A DNA stretch of 9,263 nt from Candidatus Colwelliibacteriota bacterium (lineage in GTDB: Bacteria; Patescibacteriota; Minisyncoccia; UBA6257; Colwellbacteraceae). Positions 5,980-9,263 of this stretch are shown here, one piece after another. A program made the translations under genes and the position numbers. The stretch's first letter is position 1; every line of letters begins with the position of its first letter. Under the pieces are notes generated by a model. That model searched no databases. It saw only the letters and a list, made by a program, of their open reading frames with translations, and had not been told where the DNA came from. The stretch spans positions 1 to 9,263 of the forward strand of contig JACWAO010000030.1 of NCBI GenBank assembly GCA_014874305.1, written 5' to 3'.

Positions 5980-6939
5980 GTGCCTGCTTGGATTTATCTT
6001 TTTTTATTCCTTTTTGGGGCCGCCATCGGCAGCTTCTTGAATGTTGTAATCTTGAGGTATAAGCCGGAGGGACGTATTCTAAGGAGCGTCGGCGGGCGCT
6101 CTCATTGTCCTCACTGCAACCGGACTTTAAGATGGTACGAGCTAGTACCTCTCTTAAGCTTTGCTTTTCAAAGAGGAAGGTGCAGGAGCTGTTACGCGCG
6201 GCTTACGTGGCAGTATCCGCTAGTGGAATTCTTAAGCGGCGCGGTGCTGGTTCTTGTTCCTTGGATGACCGTAAAAACCAACCCGGGAATACTGTTGTAT
6301 CTTTTCGGTTCTCTTTCTAGGTTCTCGGTAATCAGTCACGCGCTTTACGCGAGTCTCCATACCGCGGCTTTAGGAAACGCGCTCCTTGCCGTTCTGTGGA
6401 TCGTCGCTTTTCTTACGCTTATCGTCATAGCCGCCATAGATTTACGGCTAAAGATAATACCGGACGAGATGAACTTGTTTTTAGCGGCTTTGGGAATAGG
6501 CGCTGTGCTTATAAAATACTTTTTCCATATTTTCGCGTTTAGCGGAGGAAAAGCCGTCGGATCGTTCTTGGGGCCGTATGCCACGATGTTCGGGTTCACC
6601 GGAGATGTCTGGATTAACGCGCTTATTGGAACGGCCTTTGTCGTCTTGCTCTTAGCTCTGCTTCATTTCGGAAGCCGCGGGCGGGCTATGGGTTTCGGGG
6701 ATGTTAAGTTCGCTATTGGCTTCGGACTTTTAATGGGATGGCCGGATGCCGGAGTCGCTCTAATGCTGGCGTTTATCGTAGGGTCTATAATCAGCTTGTT
6801 CCTTCTCGCTATAGGCAAGGGAAGGATGAAAAGCAAGTTGCCGTTCGCTCCTTTTATAGTTGCGGGTATTACTTTAGTTTACTTTTTCGGCTACGATATT
6901 ATAAATGGCTATTTTAGGCTCTTCGGCTTGCATATCTAG
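5980..6939 (+). CDS. pilD: Prepilin peptidase / N-methyltransferase PilD
   Basis: This 319-residue polytopic membrane aspartic peptidase (A24 family) cuts prepilin leaders and N-methylates the new N-terminus. The N-terminal domain has GAAIGSFLNVVILR (13-26) and two Cys pairs, C43/C46 (HCPHC) and C68/C71 (CRSC), the usual zinc-binding methyltransferase-linked motif. The catalytic Asp motifs are AAIDLRLKIIPDEMN (151-165, with D154) and GFGDVK (238-243, with D241). About seven to eight hydrophobic segments are spread over the protein. A loop of about 30 residues before the first Asp motif and the 185-205 region are less conserved. The start is GTG, 17 bases after the pilin stop, chosen because it is immediately followed by the hydrophobic N-terminus typical of the family. 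It probably serves all five pilin-like proteins encoded here. Its 3' end overlaps the next gene by 35 bases. Confidence 0.96.
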   Translation: MPAWIYLFLFLFGAAIGSFLNVVILRYKPEGRILRSVGGRSHCPHCNRTLRWYELVPLLSFAFQRGRCRSCYARLTWQYPLVEFLSGAVLVLVPWMTVKTNPGILLYLFGSLSRFSVISHALYASLHTAALGNALLAVLWIVAFLTLIVIAAIDLRLKIIPDEMNLFLAALGIGAVLIKYFFHIFAFSGGKAVGSFLGPYATMFGFTGDVWINALIGTAFVVLLLALLHFGSRGRAMGFGDVKFAIGFGLLMGWPDAGVALMLAFIVGSIISLFLLAIGKGRMKSKLPFAPFIVAGITLVYFFGYDIINGYFRLFGLHI

Positions 6940-7510
6940 ATTTAAGACCTTTATAAAGAGGATCGTCGGCTTAGAAAAAAGGGGGTTTAACGGGCGGACA
7001 TCCGGATTTACGTTAATAGAACTTCTGGTGTCGATAGCTATAATATCAATAATGCTCTCGATCACCGTCGTTTCCGCCCCCGCTAACCGCAGAGAGTTTC
7101 TCTTATCCACCAGTCAGGAGCAGTTGCGGACCCTTATCGTGAGGTCCAGGGCCCTGTCCATAAACAGCGTTGTTACCGGCGGGCAGGTTCTGACCGGCGA
7201 GCAGTGCGGATACGGAACGCACGTTGATAAAACTCTGGGGACCGCGTTTATCTACTACTCCTGCGGATCAAAGACGTTTGATCCGGCTTCTACCGAGCTA
7301 ACCGGCACGCTGAATCAGATGTATCTCAATAAATCGCTTAAGTTTTCGGCAAGCGCCAGCGAGGATGTGTTTTTCCTTCCGCCAGACCCGACCGTTTATA
7401 TAGGGGGAACGACAAGCACAGCATCGACTACCATATTAATAGAGACTGGTAGCGGTGAAGCGAGAGGGGTGGAGGTAAACTCCGCCGGACTTATAGATTT
7501 AACGATGTAA
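6905..7510 (+). CDS. Minor pilin, GspH/FimT-like
   Basis: This 201-residue prepilin has a long leader of 34 residues ending TSG, then FTLIELLVSIAIISIML. Cleavage at G34/F35 puts Glu at +5 (E39). The mature part has the GspH/FimT arrangement: a helix with FLLSTSQEQLRTLIVRSRAL (65-84), then a beta-rich domain with CGYGTHV (101-107) and a partner Cys at 120 (YYSCGSK). These probably form a disulfide. The C-terminal EARGVEVNSAG also fits the family. The start is secure: an in-frame TAA (6902-6904) directly precedes the ATG and no other ATG, GTG or TTG occurs before the leader cleavage site, so a 35-base overlap with pilD is forced. GspH-type subunits usually sit in the tip or priming complex with GspI/J/K-type partners, which follow here in that order. 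Confidence 0.87.
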   Translation: MAILGSSACISRFKTFIKRIVGLEKRGFNGRTSGFTLIELLVSIAIISIMLSITVVSAPANRREFLLSTSQEQLRTLIVRSRALSINSVVTGGQVLTGEQCGYGTHVDKTLGTAFIYYSCGSKTFDPASTELTGTLNQMYLNKSLKFSASASEDVFFLPPDPTVYIGGTTSTASTTILIETGSGEARGVEVNSAGLIDLTM

Positions 7511-7513
7511 GCT

Positions 7514-8068
7514 ATGGATAGTTTGAACGGAAAAAGCAATAAAAGAGACGGCCAGCTTCTTACCGAGGCGATAGTAGCTATGGGAATTTTCGCCATAGCG
7601 ATAGTCGGGATTATCGGGATAATAGCCCGCGCGGTTCATGAGGGGCGTACGGTCGGAGACCAGTTTATAGCGGCAAATCTTGCCGCCGAAGGACTGGAAG
7701 TAACGAAAAACATAATAGACAGCAATGTTATCAATAAAGACGCCTGGAATGCCGGTATAGCTCCCGGGAGTTACCAGGTTAGCTATCTTAGCACCTCTCT
7801 TGGTCAGCAGTTACCGGTTAATGCCGGATCATTGTCCAGTGAGTATAATACGCCAGGATTGCGGGATTTATTGTTCAGTACAAGTACGCACGTTTATGGC
7901 TACGCGTCCGGCAGTCCCACGACGTTTAAGAGGTTTGTTGCCGTGAGTAACGTTAATAATAATCCGTATCAGATAAGGGTGATTTCCACGGTTCTCTGGA
8001 TAACAACTTCTAGAAGCGGGAACGTCGGCAGTGTAACCGTCGCGACAGATTTCTTAAACTGGAGATGA
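7514..8068 (+). CDS. Minor pilin, PilV/GspI-like
   Basis: The 184-residue product has a 13-residue leader ending KRDG, then QLLTEAIVAMGIFAIAIVG. Cleavage after G13 would give Gln at +1 rather than the usual Phe, while Glu stays at +5 (E18). The hydrophobic helix (14-39) continues into an amphipathic region with AANLAAEGLEVTKNIIDSN (53-71), the A-x-x-A-A-E-G-L-E pattern typical of PilV/GspI proteins. The rest is a Ser/Thr/Asn-rich beta domain with no cysteines. It starts three bases after the stop of the GspH-like gene and overlaps the next gene by ATGA, so it sits in a tightly coupled minor-pilin block. It is predicted to join the initiation or tip complex. PilV versus GspI naming is a matter of system; the fold class is the firmer part of the call. 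Confidence 0.87.
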   Translation: MDSLNGKSNKRDGQLLTEAIVAMGIFAIAIVGIIGIIARAVHEGRTVGDQFIAANLAAEGLEVTKNIIDSNVINKDAWNAGIAPGSYQVSYLSTSLGQQLPVNAGSLSSEYNTPGLRDLLFSTSTHVYGYASGSPTTFKRFVAVSNVNNNPYQIRVISTVLWITTSRSGNVGSVTVATDFLNWR

Positions 8069-8742
8069 TGAAAAAATTTTTAAAATTAAATATATCTTCC
8101 CGTGTTAATACCAGTAAAACAGAGAAGAGACCTGTCCCGAGCAACATCGAAGGGGCTTGCTCTGAGCGAGCAAAGCGAGTCGAAGGGTTCACCCTCGTGG
8201 AGATGGTGGTCGCTATGACGCTGTTTGTCGCGGTTGTTGTTACCGTGATGAGTTTGTTTTTAAGATCGGTACAGGCCGAAAGAGGAATAGCTGGTAAAGG
8301 TTCGACTATAGGCAGTGTCTCGCTGGCGATAGAGGAGGTAGCCCGCGAGATGAGGACGGCAAACGGGTTTATTCTTGATGGAACTCAGTTAACAACCTCG
8401 ACGCAGGAGTGCGGCAAGGTGTATAACTCGATAACATTCACTTACGTAAACGGCTTCGGATCGGACACGACGGTTACATACACTGCATCCTCTCCATCAG
8501 GCGGAGGAAACGCGCAGATAATGCAGTCCATAAACAACCAGCCCGCCCTTCCTATGACTCCCGCCGGAACGAACATCTCCAGCCTGCAGTTTATCGTGAG
8601 CAATTATTGCGGCGGCAGACAACTTCCTCCGCGAATCACGATAGCGGCCGAGGGGGAGAATCCGGCAAACGCGGAGACGGGCTTCGTGGCCCCGTTTGAC
8701 CTGCAGACAACCGTGAGCCAAAGACTGTATTATTATCATTAA
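8065..8742 (+). CDS. Minor pilin, PilW/GspJ-like, with repeat-derived leader
   Basis: The 225-residue product has a 41-residue leader ending RVEG, then FTLVEMVVAMTLFVAVVVTV. Cleavage at G41/F42 places Glu at +5 (E46). The helix leads into SVSLAIEEVAREMRTANGFI (84-103), a typical PilW/GspJ amphipathic helix, followed by a beta-rich domain with Cys at 116 and 182 and a C-terminal DLQTTVSQRLYYY. It is likely part of the pilus tip or priming complex. The start overlaps the previous stop (ATGA at 8065-8068). A second ATG at 8068 lies three bases after GGAG and could be used instead, shortening the product by one residue. Leader residues 25-41 are encoded by a palindromic repeat-like sequence, so the leader probably grew by repeat insertion. 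Cysteine 32 is removed with the leader. Confidence 0.87.
   Translation: MMKKFLKLNISSRVNTSKTEKRPVPSNIEGACSERAKRVEGFTLVEMVVAMTLFVAVVVTVMSLFLRSVQAERGIAGKGSTIGSVSLAIEEVAREMRTANGFILDGTQLTTSTQECGKVYNSITFTYVNGFGSDTTVTYTASSPSGGGNAQIMQSINNQPALPMTPAGTNISSLQFIVSNYCGGRQLPPRITIAAEGENPANAETGFVAPFDLQTTVSQRLYYYH
8137..8188. repeat. REP-like palindromic element inside the PilW-like leader
   Basis: TCGAAGGG occurs twice, at 8147-8154 and 8180-8187, exactly 33 bases (11 codons) apart, each preceded by GAGCAA (8139-8144 shifted one frame base, and 8168-8173). Between them TTGCTC (8157-8162) pairs with GAGCAA (8168-8173) around a 5-base loop, and GC/GC at 8155-8156 and 8175-8176 extends the stem past a bulged A. 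The arrangement recalls the GAGCRAAGYCGAAGGG type of dispersed palindrome that is common between genes in many bacterial genomes. Here it is read through in frame as SNIEG and AKRVEG. Confidence 0.55.
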
Positions 8743-8744
8743 TT

Positions 8745-9179
8745 ATGCGCAAAGACTCAGGACAAACGTTACTGCTTACGGTGCTTATAATAGCCGGCGT
8801 GATTATGATGGTCGCTTCTATCTCCGGCCTTATAATGTCCTACGCGATAAGGCAGGTGACAAACGCTCAGGCCTCGACGCAGGCGATTTTTGCCGCGGAC
8901 GCGGGAATAGAGTGCGTGCTTTATTATCATTTCTGCAACAACAGCGTGGGGGGAAGCAGTTGTCCGGCGGTGGACTGCAGTAATCCGGTTATCTCTAATC
9001 CATGGAATCCGACCTGCGGGCCGGACTCGCCGGTTTATAACTCGACTGGAGCTCCTTACTCATATACCGTGCAGTGTGCAAACTCTTCTTCTAATTACCA
9101 GACGTGGGTTTCCGTTGGCCAGGATTCGGCTAAAACCACGGCCAGGTCTTTGCAAATCACCATTACTCAGAAGTTTTAA
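8745..9179 (+). CDS. PilX-like minor pilin (PilX N-terminal type)
   Basis: The 144-residue product starts with a six-residue leader (MRKDSG) followed by QTLLLTVLIIAGVIMMVASI. A prepilin-type cut after G6 would give Gln at +1, and the +5 position is Leu (L11), not Glu. Loss of Glu5 is a feature of GspK-type tip subunits, and PilX N-terminal-type proteins also show a Leu-rich helix here. The motif QAIFAADAGIECVLYY (46-61) matches the A-F-x-A-A-x-A-G-I-E signature after the helix in PilX-like proteins. The mature domain is small, Ser/Asn/Pro-rich, and has six Cys (57, 64, 73, 78, 91, 111), so up to three disulfides are possible. It follows the PilW-like gene by two bases and shares TAATG with ligA. 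A role at the pilus tip is inferred from family and position. Confidence 0.83.
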   Translation: MRKDSGQTLLLTVLIIAGVIMMVASISGLIMSYAIRQVTNAQASTQAIFAADAGIECVLYYHFCNNSVGGSSCPAVDCSNPVISNPWNPTCGPDSPVYNSTGAPYSYTVQCANSSSNYQTWVSVGQDSAKTTARSLQITITQKF

Positions 9180-9263
9180 TGGATATGGAAAAGAGAGAGG
9201 CAAAAGAAAGAATCAGTAAGCTCAGGGAGGAGATAAACAAGTACAGGTACGCTTATCACGTCC
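9179..9263 (+). CDS. ligA: NAD-dependent DNA ligase LigA, N-terminal fragment (3' end outside window)
   Basis: An ATG at 9179-9181 overlaps the previous stop by one base (TAATG) and opens a frame that stays open to the window edge, 28 codons. The peptide has a basic helix with ERISKLREEINKYRYAYHV. This matches the start of the Ia domain of LigA, where an R-I-x-x-L-R-x-x-I-x-x-Y/H helix leads to Y-x-Y-Y/H-V-L-D and binds the NMN half of NAD. A second in-frame ATG at 9185 is an alternative start. LigA seals nicks in replication and repair and has no direct pilus role; it is probably co-transcribed with the minor pilins. The catalytic Lys and later domains lie outside the window, so the call rests on this N-terminal motif only. 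Confidence 0.85.
   Translation, partial: MDMEKREAKERISKLREEINKYRYAYHV

Noticed and set aside
6105..6320. Plus-strand 71-codon frame inside pilD
   Set aside because: It lies wholly within the conserved PilD coding frame, has no family features and no initiation signal.
1..9263. Recoded UGA (as in Gracilibacteria or Absconditabacteria)
   Set aside because: Three genes end at TGA exactly where the next gene starts or soon after, and no conserved domain needs read-through of TGA.

Overview
The window is a nearly uninterrupted plus-strand type IV pilus (T4P) gene cluster. Its features suggest a Candidate Phyla Radiation / Patescibacteria genome, most likely Parcubacteria-like. That assignment is an inference, resting on the gene order, the very small intergenic gaps, the lack of Shine-Dalgarno motifs before almost every start, the compact minor-pilin set, and an NAD-dependent DNA ligase start joined to the end of the cluster. 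TGA is used as a normal stop (ends of the PilN-like, PilO-like and PilV-like genes), so the recoded-UGA CPR lineages are unlikely.

Layout. Positions 1-1210 hold the inner-membrane alignment module: the 3' end of a PilN-like gene, a PilO-like gene joined to it by ATGA, and a 96-residue single-pass protein in the place usually taken by pilP. Positions 1229-5410 hold the motor: extension ATPase PilB, retraction ATPase PilT and platform protein PilC. Positions 5468-9179 hold the fibre module: a major-pilin candidate behind its own likely promoter, the prepilin peptidase PilD, then four minor pilins (GspH/FimT-, PilV/GspI-, PilW/GspJ- and PilX-like). From 9179 the window enters the 5' end of ligA, which starts inside the stop codon of the PilX-like gene.

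How they work together. PilD cleaves the type III leaders of the five pilin-like proteins at the membrane. PilB drives subunit addition through PilC, and PilT drives retraction. The PilN/PilO/small-protein set presumably links the motor (through PilM, expected just upstream) to the envelope. The minor pilins probably form the priming or tip complex. Having both PilB and PilT predicts a dynamic, retractable pilus able to serve in attachment or DNA uptake. No outer-membrane secretin gene is seen here.

The least ordinary signals are not the genes themselves. First, the only intergenic gap above 100 bp (2996-3107, between pilB and pilT) shows a 7-base period and can form alternative hairpins. Second, an intergenic-type palindromic repeat seems to have been absorbed into the leader peptide of the PilW-like prepilin and supplies the cleavage-site glycine. 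Third, several promoter-like motifs sit so close to the ATG that transcripts would be nearly leaderless.
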